64,000 nt of DNA, from contig CM055279.1 in assembly GCA_029237695.1 (NCBI GenBank), positions 63,647,586 to 63,711,585 on the forward strand, read 5' to 3'. This document shows positions 41,149 to 52,217 of the stretch, one piece after another (within the stretch, counting starts at the first letter, position 1; every line of letters begins with the position of its first letter). This DNA comes from Conchocele bisecta. Taxonomy: Eukaryota > Mollusca > Bivalvia > Lucinida > Thyasiridae. The notes below the pieces were generated by a model. The model was not told the DNA's origin. It saw only the letters and a program-made list of their open reading frames with translations, and did no database searches. Position numbers and translations under genes: made by a program.

Positions 41149-42465
41149 CTGGATTTGAGTATGTAAAGTTCCATTCCGACAACATAAATGTGTATCACGC
41201 ATGCTCCTTTTACCGCAGCAGACGTGTAGACTGAACACAAGAATGCAAACTGCAACTTTCAATGTTCAAAACAAGCTAGATTTCACGGAGTTTCAAGAAC
41301 AGAAAACAACTTCGAACAAGATTTCCTATCAATCTATCTCATCTCCTCACGGGTAATTTGGAGCAGGTAATTGTTGTTCGTTTTTTAAAGGATGTTTGCG
41401 AACGTTTCACAGAAAGTTAACCAGATTCCGACTGAATCCAGTTGTCGACGGAGGGGCACTTTAACACGAGTTATCTCCTTCACACAATATACACAGAATC
41501 ATTTACAATACAGTGTGTCTAATGGCATAGCGAAACTATAATCTAAAGTTTGCAATGTACATGTACACATATATATATTTACGTTTACAATTGGCATATC
41601 AAGTTATGATAATTAAGAGTGCATACACAATACAACTATGTAATGTAACATACACTTTGAGACAAACCAAGGCGTTATGATAAGGACGCTTGAAAGCTTG
41701 GTGAAATCGGGTACGGAGCGAAGATACTTTACATTATAACATATTAGACTTTATGTTGTTTGGTATAAAATACGATTCCTTAAGGCAAATGCCTTGTACA
41801 TAAATATGGCAATTTTTCTAATAACCACGGCATTTTCTGAACTGATAAGGTCTATGAATATTACCATACTTGGCCTTTTCCAATAATGTTTCAAAATATA
41901 AGATTTACACAAATCTGTATACATGGTGCATTCCAGAACAAATTCATCTTCTAGGATTGAACAAGAAGAGCGATTACGGTTTCCTATTGGTGTCCTATTG
42001 GGTTTAGTCCATCGTCTAGATTCGATTTCTAGACGATGTCATGATGTTCGTAACTGTGCCATGGCAATACGAAATGTAGATACCTTAATATCATTTAAGT
42101 AAGGTTTAAAACAAAAAGTTGCAACATTATTGTAAAATAATGCTCTGCTGCTATTATGAAGTCTATCATTCCAGTTCTCAGTAATGAATAGAAATAGACA
42201 AACATTAGAGATTATGTCAACTTTGTTATATAGTATTCTTTATTTAGTGAGTTTTATTATTCTTTATTTAGTGAGTTTTATTTTGTGTTTATGGCCTGTA
42301 GGACAATCATGCGAGTTCGTTTACACAGGGAATATTGAGTATAAAATAGTTTATTTAAATTTAGTTTAATAAGGTTTACTTCGAATATGATTCGAATATG
42401 AAAAATAATAGCAATAGGATTGAAATAATGCAACTGAATGTACCAGAGGGTATGTCCATGTCAAT
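41149..42465. other. Intergenic, no gene seen
   Basis: AT-rich. Contains a small perfect hairpin catcgtctaga/tctagacgatg near 42009-42038. No coding signal apart from short frames. Confidence 0.5.
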
Positions 42466-43989
42466 ATTGTTTCAGGTCAAACCTCAACGGATTGGGAGCG
42501 CCCATACAAGACCACATATACAGAAGAGGCTATGCAAAAGGCATACGATGAAATAAAAACAAAACATCTTCCAACTGAGCGTGTTGCCAAGTTAAAGGAC
42601 TTGTAGATCCCAATAAATGTGTCCCCGGACGTGAAACACTCTTTAGCAGAAACGAGGAACTAATTTCTGTTGAACATGTTGAGGTCCTGTCACAAATGGT
42701 ATATGGATATACAAATATGCAATTGCAACATCTTGCTGGGGATCTTGCTTACGATTTTGGGAGGCGAAAATCCAATAAAGCGTTAACTTCAAAATGGCTG
42801 TATGCGTTTCTGGGAAAATGGAGGGATCACATTACCTCACGCAACCCACAAAGCCTAGACAGTAATCGGGCCAAAAATTCAACCCCTGAAAAAATTTAGA
42901 AAATTTAGAAAAGGTCCTGGATGAGCATAATTTAAAGGACAAGCCCAATACATTTATAATTTGGATGAAACCGGTATTCAGCCCGAGCACCGACCCCCAC
43001 ATATTATTGACTCAGTTAACCATGAAGCACAAGCTATAACATCACCAAGAGCCACAACTGTGACAGTAATTAGATGTGCAAGTGCAGTAGGCAACAGTAT
43101 ACCGCCATATTTTGTATTCAAGGGGACAAGATATATGTTAATGGAGGGAGCCTGTGCAGGTGCAAAAGGAACTGTATCAGAAACTGGATGGTCCAATTCT
43201 CAAGTATTTAAACAATATCTTGAGGATCACTTCCTTCCCTTCGCAAATGCAAGCCGGGACCCAACACAACCGATTATGTTGTTATACGATGGACATACGT
43301 CACATGTTTCGACAGCTGTAATTGACTGGGCCAAACATCACAATATTATCCGGTTTGTTCTTCCACCTCATACCAGTCACTTATTGCAACCCCTGGACGC
43401 TGGTGTCTTTGGCCCATTCAAGGCTTACTATCACCCTGAATGCCATATTTATATGACACAAACATATTGGAAGAGTAATAACCAGGTATGACATGTGTGG
43501 TTTAGCTTGTAAAGCTTATTTGATGGATATGTCTCCCATAAATATTCTGTCAGCGTTGAGAAAGACGGGAGTATTTCCGTTCCCAAGTGAATCTGTATCA
43601 TCTGACAAACTATATCAAGCAGAAGTTTTCAGGGAAAAGGAACCCATACCAAACAATAATGGCGATGAAAAGTGGCAAAGATGCCGTAGAAACGTTCTTA
43701 ATGAAGAAAGTTGAAGAGATGCAAAGTGACTGTAAGCCAAAAGAAATTTCATCAAATTGTGCAAATAAAAAACGGACTGTAAACAAAAGACCATAGCCGG
43801 GCGGGCAGGCTATAACTGAAGAACCATTTGAAAAACAATTGAAAACATACGAGTCAACTAAAGAAGTGACAGATACACATGGTAAGGAGACAGTGAAGAG
43901 AAAGAAGAATGTGAAGCGTCAACTAGCAGTTCAGCAGAATACGGTAACCCCAAAACCATCAACTAGTGGTGTCCCAGTGGGCACACGAC

Positions 43990-44310
43990 GTCAGATAGAC
44001 GTCTGACTGACGTCGGTTTCCGACGTCGGATAAACGTCGGATCATGTTCGAAAATGAAAGATTTTTAGACGTCATAATCCGATGTCAAACGGACGTCGGA
44101 ATCCGATGTCGAACGGACGTCGGAATCCGACGTCGAATGGACGTCGGAATCCGACGTCGAACCGACGTCAGAATCCGACGTCGGAATCCGACGTCCGTTC
44201 GACGTCGGATTCTGACGTCTAAAATACTTTCATTTTCGAACATGATCGATCCGACGTCTATACGACGTCGGAAAACGACCTTTATCCAACGTCTGGTTCT
44301 GACATGCAGT
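43990..44310. repeat. GACGTC palindromic array, left
   Basis: About fifteen gacgtc cores spaced roughly 15-20 bp, as gacgtcggaatccgacgtcg units, so each unit is nearly its own reverse complement. A larger inverted pair, catgttcgaaaatgaaag and ctttcattttcgaacatg (44044 and 44226), encloses the array. The Arg-rich frames are artefacts. Confidence 0.85.
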
Positions 44311-44617
44311 TTCACTCTGGATCAAGTAATCAATATCCTGGTTTGGTACCTGGTCAGTAATAAACACATATTTTGGCTGGCAAATGTATTTTATTATACT
44401 TTCACATATATTTTTGCAATAAATTTATGGTGCGATTCGTTACTCGATGGAATCATATAGCAGGGACTTAGTTCACTTTAAACCTTATCCTGCTGCAGAC
44501 GACAATCATGCGGATGGAAATTGCTGAATATTCGATCATTTCGCGATAAAAACATACCTAGGCATTTCATTAGAATTGTCTCACGAGACAATTCTAATGC
44601 AATGTCAAGTAATATTT

Positions 44618-45142
44618 TCATGGAGAACTGGAACTGTGTCCACGGATACGAATGCCCCCACTGGTGCATCGATGGTCAACCATAAACATATCGTCCACTT
44701 CCACCTCGGGTTCCGAGTCCGCGTCGGATCTACGAATGCGTGAATTGTACGTATCATGAAGCGTTGCCGGCGATGTCTTGGGGCGAGCTTGTTTCTGATT
44801 ATTTTTCATCTTAGCATCGTGCTTCATTCGTCGCTTAGCAGTTCTTCGAGAGGATCCTTATTAGAATCCTGTTTACTTTTCACAATTTCTCTCTGCCTGT
44901 CTCTGTATCGTCTCAATCGTTTCAATCGTTTCTTCATCTCGTTCTGCGCTTTACGTATTTCCATGGCCGTACTGTTTTTCAGTGTATCCAAGGATGCCAG
45001 CGTGATTTCAAACATTCATTGTTCGATAAGATTGGCTCGTTGTGAAGATCGATCGGCTTCAATCTCTTCCATTTCTGTGTTGCTCTCGTATGTGTATGTC
45101 TTAGCGTTGTCTGAAATACACATAAAACAACACAATTATGAA
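44618..45142 (-). other. Decayed charged/coiled-coil reading frames inside the insertion
   Basis: On the minus strand an acceptor-like tatttcag at about 45120 precedes an open stretch interrupted by TGA just before 45015. It then runs as a Lys/Arg-rich coiled coil (MKKRLKRLRRYRDRQREIVK) to 44824 and, in another frame, to 44618 with an acidic DADSEPEVEVDD segment. It may be a remnant of a small spliced element gene. No family recognised. Confidence 0.3.
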
Positions 45143-45610
45143 AGCATACAAATGTTTGCATATCTTTAAGTATTAGCCCTTACATGATGTATACCTCCAT
45201 AAAGCCAACATGTGCAAACAATGTATATCCAGATGAGACGGCTCGTCGTCTCATCAGGATCTGCCGCATTTGCCACTATTATTCATCTATAATTAATTGT
45301 CTTTTGTCATAAATGGAATAATACAAAGACAAGGTAGGATAACCAGGGTTGAAATGGTTAATAATAATAATACACTAGTATACGTTAGGCCATCAAAAGT
45401 ACTTTGGTTCTCAGATATCGCCGCGTCTGAATAATCCCTGCGCGTCTAGCATTTTATCGTCATGGAGAATAAAAGTGTACTATATTTTTGCCACATGATC
45501 AATAAAAAACACTACCATGAAAAATATGTTAAATCCAATCATGTCTGACAAAAATCTTGTGATTTTTCACATCTAAAGAATTTATCGTAACTTTATATAA
45601 CATTTTCCTT

Positions 45611-45732
45611 TTGTTTGAGATGTTCGTCTCTGATTTTTTTCAAGTTGCCAGATGCATATATGCATAAATAAAATCACACAAATATGCATCTGGCAACTTG
45701 AAATAAAATCACACACGAACATCTCAAACACA
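45611..45732. repeat. Perfect foldback, ~120 bp
   Basis: tgtttgagatgttcgt ... caagttgccagatgcatat is mirrored by atatgcatctggcaacttg ... acgaacatctcaaaca. Confidence 0.8.
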
Positions 45733-45984
45733 AACAAATTGTATATATTTAAAACAAAACGTTCTCCCTCTGCACATTCTGCACACCCCGTGACTGCCTT
45801 ATTTGTATGGCCTAATGTATATGTTGTAGACCACTACCGAATACATGTTCGATGTTCGATGAGCGTTACAGCTTCAAATCTCGTTTCCTATGAAACGTGT
45901 AAATTCGTTCTATAAATAGCCACTCATGTAAGAAAGTAATTTCACCAACAAGAAATATGTGTATAAATCAGCATACTTCCTTTT

Positions 45985-46343
45985 TACGGAGCCCCGCAGG
46001 GGACGTAGCATTTATTTTTATATTAATTCGTTCCCACGAAATAACAATGCGTTCCCTCAATTTAAAAATTCGTTCCCACGAAATAACAATTCGTTCCCAC
46101 GGGAACGAATTGTTAATTCGTGGGAACGAATTGTTATATCGTGGGAACGAATTGTTAATTCGAAGGAACGAATTGTTAATTTAAGGGAATGAACAATTCG
46201 TTCCCACGTTACGAATTGTTAAATTGAGGGAACAAATTGTTAATTCGTGGGAACGGATTGCTAAATTGAGGGAACGAATTGTTATTTCGTGGGAACAAAT
46301 TAACAAAAAAAAAAGAATTCTACGTCCCCTGGGTGGCTCCGTA
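45985..46343. mobile_element. Inverted-repeat unit filled with GGGAACGAATTGTTA satellite
   Basis: Ends tacggagccccgcaggggac and (inverse) tacggagccacccaggggac. Inside, roughly 12 copies of an aacaattcgttccca unit run one way to about 46098 and then switch strand, giving a near-symmetrical structure. Short frames here are artefacts. Confidence 0.75.
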
Positions 46344-47284
46344 CATGTACAGTGTGATGTACAATTATAATAAACTTTGAGTATATGCGCCATTATCTAT
46401 GGCCAATAGTTTCACAAAGACAGTATGTAGCGATGACAAAATCTATAATTACTATAGCTGTCCTACAAGTTTTGAGAAAACGCGACCGCATATACCTCCA
46501 TTAAAGGCACAATTATATGATAATGCATGCAGTTTGTAAATGGTGAATAGCGACAATATATTAACAACACATGAATAGGAATGTGCGAAGTGAGACGGGG
46601 CGAAATAATTTCACGATTTGAAACGTGAATCAACTGATCACGGCGTTGTCATGTATTTTTGTATTAAAAATGTTATTGAAAATATGTTACCTGACACGCA
46701 TGCATCAATATACTTACATAAGAAAGTTAATTTCTTCAAGATTACGTCGATATTTCCCCAATTTCAAATTAAAATCACAAAGAGAAAACGGAAATGGCGG
46801 GAAACCTAAACACAATTGGAGCACATCGGGAATTATAGATTAACCAGACCTCCGCTTTGGCGAAAAGATCCGAGATAGTTCCGAATGAGTCATGTCGGCT
46901 GTTTTCCAGCGTATTACTGTATCTGTGGCTACCGCTATGCAGTAACGCGGGAACCAGGTCCAGTGGAATTTGGCACGGACACTAATAAAGCATGTCAGTT
47001 GTCAACACTCCGAGCGCGCACGAGAATCTTGACCTAGAATTATGCGACGTTAATGAAATTGCACGTACGCCCAGCCCAACCTAAATACATATGCAAAATT
47101 AATCGTCTAGGATATAAAACGATTAATTAGTTAGGCCTAAACATGTCGCAAATAAAGGTAACTGAATTAAGTTGGTGTGGAAATCAGGTCAGCTGCTCTT
47201 CCATTGGCGTATCTATAGGCTAACGAAGAGATAGATCTGCTGACAGTGAGTCACTTTTTAGTGTATACCAATCGCGACCTGGAC

Positions 47285-47505
47285 CAGACGTCTATTCGAC
47301 ATCGGAAACGGACGTTGATCCGACGTCGTGATTCCGACGTCAACCCAACGTTGTGTTTGTGTCGCGACGAACTACGACTAGCAAACAACGTCAGTACGAC
47401 GTAGTAATCCGACGTCTGGTTTCGACGTCGAGCTGACGTTGGATTTGAGTCGCCGACGTCGCGACCTGGATCCGACCTAGATCCGACGTCGTACCGACGT
47501 CGTGT
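47285..47505. repeat. GACGTC array, right
   Basis: About ten gacgtc or close variants (gacgttg, gacatcg) in 220 bp, ending at the right terminus of the 43973-47515 insertion. Confidence 0.8.
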
Positions 47506-48101
47506 GTTTGCTGGGGTGGAGTATACAAAACTTATATCAGATTCGGATGTGGATGTTTCAAGTGATGAGGAGGACCACCCAGAAACTGATTTATGCTGTG
47601 TATGCAAACATGTGTCACCCCCTAATATCAATGACTTCCCCAATAGGAAAATTGTAAACTGGGCAGGCGGCGGTATATGTAGCCATTGGACCCACCTCTT
47701 CTTTTGTACAACTGCTACAGTTGTTCGGAGGCATAGTCAATTTCTATGCCCCCACTGTAGCCTATAAACTGCATTAGATGCAACAAACTTGTAAATAGCT
47801 TTATTTTGTGTAATTATCTTTATTTTCAAGGTTTCAGTATTGGTTATATTGCTGAATAACCATTTTTTTTATAAAAAAAGGCAGTTAATGTTGTATACTC
47901 ATACTGTCTCCATTTCATAGGCTTATATTTCCAAATAAATTAACTAAACTACAAACAATTTTGGATAAATGCGAAATGATGGGCCACACGTTTGACAGGG
48001 GTGAACATTTTGAGACTTTTGCCATGTGGAGTAAAGAGAGTCAGCATAGTAGACCATTTCCCACGGAGTTGGGTTAACTTCCTGTCCTGGGCACCTGCAA
48101 G

Positions 48102-48119
48102 ATGGCGGACGGCTGTGAG
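48102..48119 (+). other. Possible first coding exon with splice donor
   Basis: ATG in strong context (caagATGGCGG) begins six codons ending precisely at GAG|GTAAGA, a consensus donor. Upstream DNA is not AT-rich as elsewhere. Very short, so it could be chance. No second exon identified. Confidence 0.3.
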
Positions 48120-48610
48120 GTAAGACATGTTTATTGGTCGTTTATTTGTTTTATTATGGTGTTTTCACATGTTTCAAACTAAACAAATATGTAAAGCAAT
48201 CAATGTTTAAATGTAGATGAATACCCAAAAGTCCCCGGATGTTCTGTACACCCACGGAGTTCGGCAGTAAGAGGCTACTATTTACTTCCTTCCAAACTCA
48301 TCGAAAAATAAATCAAGATGGCCGCTTTATGGTTAAATCCCATTTGAGAACAATGGCATTGCAACATAAACAATCAATCAGCTTCAAAAACAATTCATTT
48401 TTTGCAACCGAAATTTCAGATTTTTAAAAAAAAAGATCACTGTCAAAGTCCACCAGACCCATGCATTTTATTCGGAGCTGGTTCTGTGCGATCTGTCGAG
48501 AATCATAAACAACACGACAAACAGTAATTTTATTTGTTTTTTTCTCTACCTGTCGTACTGAAAATACTGTAAGCAGCCATCTTTAATTTAATGACGTAGC
48601 ACAGACTTAT
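48120..48610. other. No gene seen
   Basis: AT-rich, compatible with intron sequence if the exon candidate upstream is real. Confidence 0.4.
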
Positions 48611-48614
48611 TGAC

Positions 48615-49094
48615 TTATTGACTGAATGACGCACGGGATGGGTTAACAATCGCACACATCTGAAATGTGGGACTGAAAGCAAGTTTTACAGTACATCGGC
48701 GCTGCGACGAGATAAACATCATTTGCAAGCAAGTTCCTTCCATTGTGAAGTCAATTTCTATTCGTGTTTCATTTTCGAAATATCCTACAGCTGCTTTGCA
48801 GAACAAAACGGTACGATCCAAAACCGGGACCAGTTCTAACTGAGAAGGTTTTGGTCAACATTTGACATCTGTTACATTTCTAAATGTCGAAAACAATGAT
48901 ATTGTTATTCGCACAACTGAAAAAAGTATGCCATCTTCCCGCGCAACATAAATTCTAAGATCTTCAACAAGGCCATTATGAGCAGTATTGCTCACTATCG
49001 AAGGTAAATATTTAGTTGCTTCTGTATTGAACCACCACTCCACCGCTGCATCAATGCTGTATACATGTACCTCGTAGTTGCACGATACTGGGTC
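48615..49094 (-). other. Exon-like open stretch with one in-frame stop
   Basis: An acceptor-like tattcatag ends at 49095. The same frame is open from 49094 to 48615 except for TGA at 48855-48857 (about 160 codons). The composition looks protein-like (CNYEVHVYSIDAAVEWWF, NGLVEDLRIYVARED, EIDFTMEGTCLQMMF). It ends at a natural stop. It could be a terminal exon of an unrecognised host gene, with a sequencing or real nonsense change, or a gene fragment. No domain named. Confidence 0.35.
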
Positions 49095-49099
49095 CTATG

Positions 49100-49590
49100 A
49101 ATACATGTGTAGTACACGAGTGCTGATTGTGATGAAATTACATGTACTTGAACACGGTAAACATGGTAAACACTCAGAAAGTATGAAGTTTATTTCAAGA
49201 CAAGGGCAAGCATCAAGCTAAGAGCTGTATGATTTTTCTACGTGTATTTTGTTACACTAACTATACTAAATACCGGTGAATGCCGAACAATCGGAAAATT
49301 AAAAAGCTAAGTCATATGTACAGGCGGTTAGTACACGACTAAACTATTTTTAGAGGAGTTCCAAAATCAGAACAGAATATGTACATCGAAAAAATATATA
49401 TTCAGCCATTGAAATTAAAATAACCTGAAACGGTCCAAGGTCCATACCACACCAGTCACTCGATACTTCAACTAAAAGTAATAGGATTATTAGAAAGTAT
49501 CTTCCTAATTATTGATATAAGGAATATAACCATTTATAAAATTCACATACAAGAAAGAAAAACATGTCCCCGAGGGCCAAACTAGAATGC
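49100..49590. other. Intergenic up to Element 2, no gene seen
   Basis: AT-rich, nothing recognisable. Confidence 0.5.
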
Positions 49591-49592
49591 CT

Positions 49593-49698
49593 AGTAGTAT
49601 ATAAGAGTCACAATGATACCATCACCTCTGGAAGGCACTGGCTACGCGCGGCACCTTCCACCGCATGATGGTGTCATTTGTGACTCTTAAATACTACT
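49593..49698. repeat. Terminal hairpin of Element 2, left end
   Basis: 49593-49623 (AGTAGTATATAAGAGTCACA...) pairs with 49667-49698 (...tgtgactcttaaatactact) with about four mismatches or bulges, and an inner GGAAGG/CCTTCC stem forms within the loop. The right end (57147-57252) keeps the same outer pairing with a different loop. Confidence 0.75.
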
Positions 49699-49732
49699 AC
49701 CGCGAGACCATATATTTATGACATGAGAAGAT

Positions 49733-50157
49733 ACACCCTATTAGAGATAAAAATCCCTATGTTATACTCAGTATATATATACAACAATCTGTCATACTTT
49801 TATTACGAATAAAATAACAACTGACACCCTATTAAAGATAAGAAATCCATAAGTTATACTCAGTATTTTACAGCAATCTGTCACAAATATAAACTGACAC
49901 CCTATTAAAGACAAGTTATCCATAAGTTATACTAAGTATATTACAACAATCTGTCATACTTTTATTACGAATAAAATATAAACTGACACCCTATTAAAGA
50001 TAAGAAATCCATAAGTTATACTCAATATTTTACAGCAATCTGTCACAAATATAAACTGACACCCTATTAAAGACAAGTTATCCATAAGTTATACTAAGTA
50101 TATTACAACAATCTGTCATACATTTATTACAAATAAAATATAAACTTACACCCTATT
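49733..50157 (+). repeat. 73/89-bp alternating tandem repeat in the left arm
   Basis: acaccctatt starts occur at 49733, 49824, 49897, 49986, 50059 and 50148, spaced 91, 73, 89, 73 and 89. The true unit is a 162-bp dimer present twice. The right arm has only two such starts (near 57023 and 57111), so the array expanded on one side. Confidence 0.85.
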
Positions 50158-50190
50158 GAAGATAAAAATCTATTGGTTATACTCAGTATA

Positions 50191-52217
50191 ATGCCTACCA
50201 TAAAGCAAATGAGAGAGCAAGCTAAGAGTTGGGGAATTTCCCTAAGAGGTTTGAGACTCAAGAAAGATATAGCAGATAGGATAAGTGACACGCGAGCCGT
50301 CGTCTACGAGGAGAGGCTGCGGCGTGCGGTTTCGACCGGACGACTGCCCGCCGACCCCGAAAAACGCTCCGAGAAATTGGAGACGACGGCCAGTCTGCGC
50401 GCCACCGCTTACGCGCAGCGTGTAAAAGAAGATCCCAGCGCACGTAGAAAACCCCTATACAAGGCATACTACAATAAGATTTATCAAGGGTTGGTGGGGA
50501 GACCTCCCAAGAAGAGGAGAGATATCGCCAGAGCTTTGGTGGAGGAGGGTCCCAGGATTCTCGCCGAAGAAGCCGAAGTTAGGGAAACTGTTGATAGGGG
50601 TAGGAGGAAGATAGTATGGACTTTCGAGAGGGGGGTAGACGGGGAGATCGCTAATCGTATAATGAATAAAATTCGCCCAGAGATGACCACGGCATTTTAT
50701 CTGAGGTATTCGTGCTCGTATCGTATTAGGAACATAGAGACCGACGCTACTATGATCTATCACAAACAATCAAAGGGCAGTCCGTGGATAAACGAGATCG
50801 CCAAAGCCGAGAGTTGGATATCCGATAGAGAGAAAGGTCGAATGAACATCGACAAAGTCGATAGACCAAACACAAAATGGACCTTCGTTCGTTGGATATC
50901 GGTCGAGGTGAAGATGATCATCGACGCTCAACAACTTCTCATGGGAGCGGGAAAACTCCCAGACTGGTTAAGACAGAAAAAGGGAATGTATTCCGTCGAC
51001 ACGTACGACGACTACTTGTGTCTGTTTAGGTGCATAGCCATCCAACGTGGAGGGAGACCAGACCGCTGTTGTGAGAAGGCACGAGCTCTGGCTCGCGAAT
51101 ATCTCGGGCATGATAACGGACCGGGTAGCCAGGGAATTTCCCTGGACGATATTAAGAAGGACGAAGAGCATTTCAAGCTGGGTATTCGCGTTTACGAGCC
51201 CACCGCCGATGGAGTGTGGTACCTCATGAAGGTTCCGGCAAATTACGACGTGGTTGGGGGGAAGACAATGACGATAGGAATGTTTGGAGGTCACTCGTTC
51301 CTCATAACGAATCTCCGCAAGATGACGAACGAGTACGGGTGCACCGGATGTCAACAACGGTTCACAAAGTCGTGTAACATGCACAGGCACGCGACCACCT
51401 GCATGGGTGGGAAGACCGTGGTGACATGTCCAGGTAAGAGGGTAGAGAGACCGCAGTCGGCCTACGAGAAGGCGTTCTATCCTAAGGGGTGAGCGAGTGT
51501 GAGGTCGATTCAATGGTTGAGCAGAGAAGAGGGGAGGGTGGGAAAGCACATACATCACGCCGACCGTGGAGAGGTGGGTGGCCGGCGATCCGGTCGACGG
51601 TTACTGTCACGAGACCGAGACCGTGTTTCAGTTTCACGGATGCTACTGGCACGGGTGTCCGAGGCATTGCATGAGAGGTAACGCGAGAGCACTGTACAAG
51701 AGGACGAAAATTCAAGACGCCAAGATAAGGAAGGCGGGTTACGAGCTGGTGGTGATGTGGGAGTGCGAGTGGTTGAATGAGGTGAATACCTACTATCCAC
51801 AATCGCCACGCGAGGAGGAGACGACTCTGTACCCTCACCAGATAGTCTACGACTTCGAGGCGTATCTCGACAAGTCAAACACCACGCGACCCACCAAAGA
51901 CCTGACCTTCGAGGTCGAGCACGTTCCTATATCGGTGTCGTTGGGGGATACGATGCATGAAGGGATCACACACCTATGCGAACGAGATCCCGACACGCTA
52001 GTCGAGAAGTTCGTGACCGAGCTGCAGATGAGAGGCAAGGCAATCAGGGAGGGGTTTAGGAAGAAGTATCTGCCGGCCGACATAGATATGTTATCGAAGT
52101 CTCAGCAAGCAAAGATTATCTCTTGGATTGACCAAGTCCCGGTGGTGGGGTTCAACTGTAGCAGGTACGACCTGAACCTCATCAAGCAGTACTTTGTATA
52201 GAAGTTGGCGGCCACGT
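50191..52217 (+). pseudogene. polB 5' half in the left arm (N-terminus through Exo II)
   Basis: ATG 50191. The frame is open to 51491 (TGA just after YEKAFYPKG), followed by a small deletion near 51570 and then open again to 52201. It contains the DYLCLFRCIAIQ region, a C2H2-type finger (CTGCQQRFTKSCNMHRH), the GCYWHGC motif, exonuclease motif I (IVYDFEAYLD, ~51845) and Exo II (GFNCSRYD, ~52150). At about 52217 the polymerase stops abruptly in mid-domain and integrase sequence begins, so no palm domain is encoded here. GC-rich, unlike the Element 1 polymerase. About 93% identical to the right-arm copy over the N-terminus. Confidence 0.85.

Larger units (their letters stand above)
43973..47515. 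mobile_element. 3,543-bp insertion with CCCAG...CTGGG ends and GACGTC arrays
   Basis: Left end CCCAGTGGGCACACGACGTC, right end (inverse) CCCAGCAAACACACGACGTC. GT flanks both sides (43971-43972, 47516-47517), and removing one GT with the insert restores the pogo reading frame. Arrays of gacgtcggaatcc-type units lie just inside each end (43990-44310, 47285-47505). Between are short helical minus-strand frames, an inner foldback (45611-45732) and another inverted-repeat unit (45985-46343). The family is not named with confidence; a 2-bp target duplication narrows it. Confidence 0.7.
42470..47767 (+). pseudogene. Pogo/Tigger-like transposase with C-terminal zinc finger, split by a 3.54 kb insertion
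   Basis: From about 42477, just after an acceptor-like ttgtttcag, several frames carry a pogo-family transposase. They show an N-terminal helical region, a segment around LISVEHVEVLSQMVYGYTN, then the DDE core in 42961-43491: first Asp in LDETGI, second in LLYDGHTSH, and the LPPHTSHLLQPLDAGVFGPF block. A C-terminal NILSALRKTGVFPF region follows. Coding is interrupted at 43972 by an insertion and resumes at 47518, where a Cys/His finger (CCVCK ... SHWTHLFFC ... CPHC) closes the protein at 47767. TAG at 42604 plus several frame changes make it a pseudogene. Such finger-tailed pogo transposases are common in mollusc genomes. Confidence 0.75.

Noticed and set aside
44044..44460. Arg-rich repeat protein (RRRTDVGIRRR type)
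   Set aside because: It is a translation of the GACGTC satellite, seen equally on both strands.
49733..50157. CRISPR-like array (regular short repeats and spacers)
   Set aside because: Whole 73/89-bp units are repeated including the supposed spacers. It is a tandem dimer in eukaryotic DNA.
50968..51558. Minus-strand 196-residue protein in the left arm
   Set aside because: Antisense shadow of polB, which has recognisable motifs on the plus strand. The mirrored frame in the right arm shadows the other copy.
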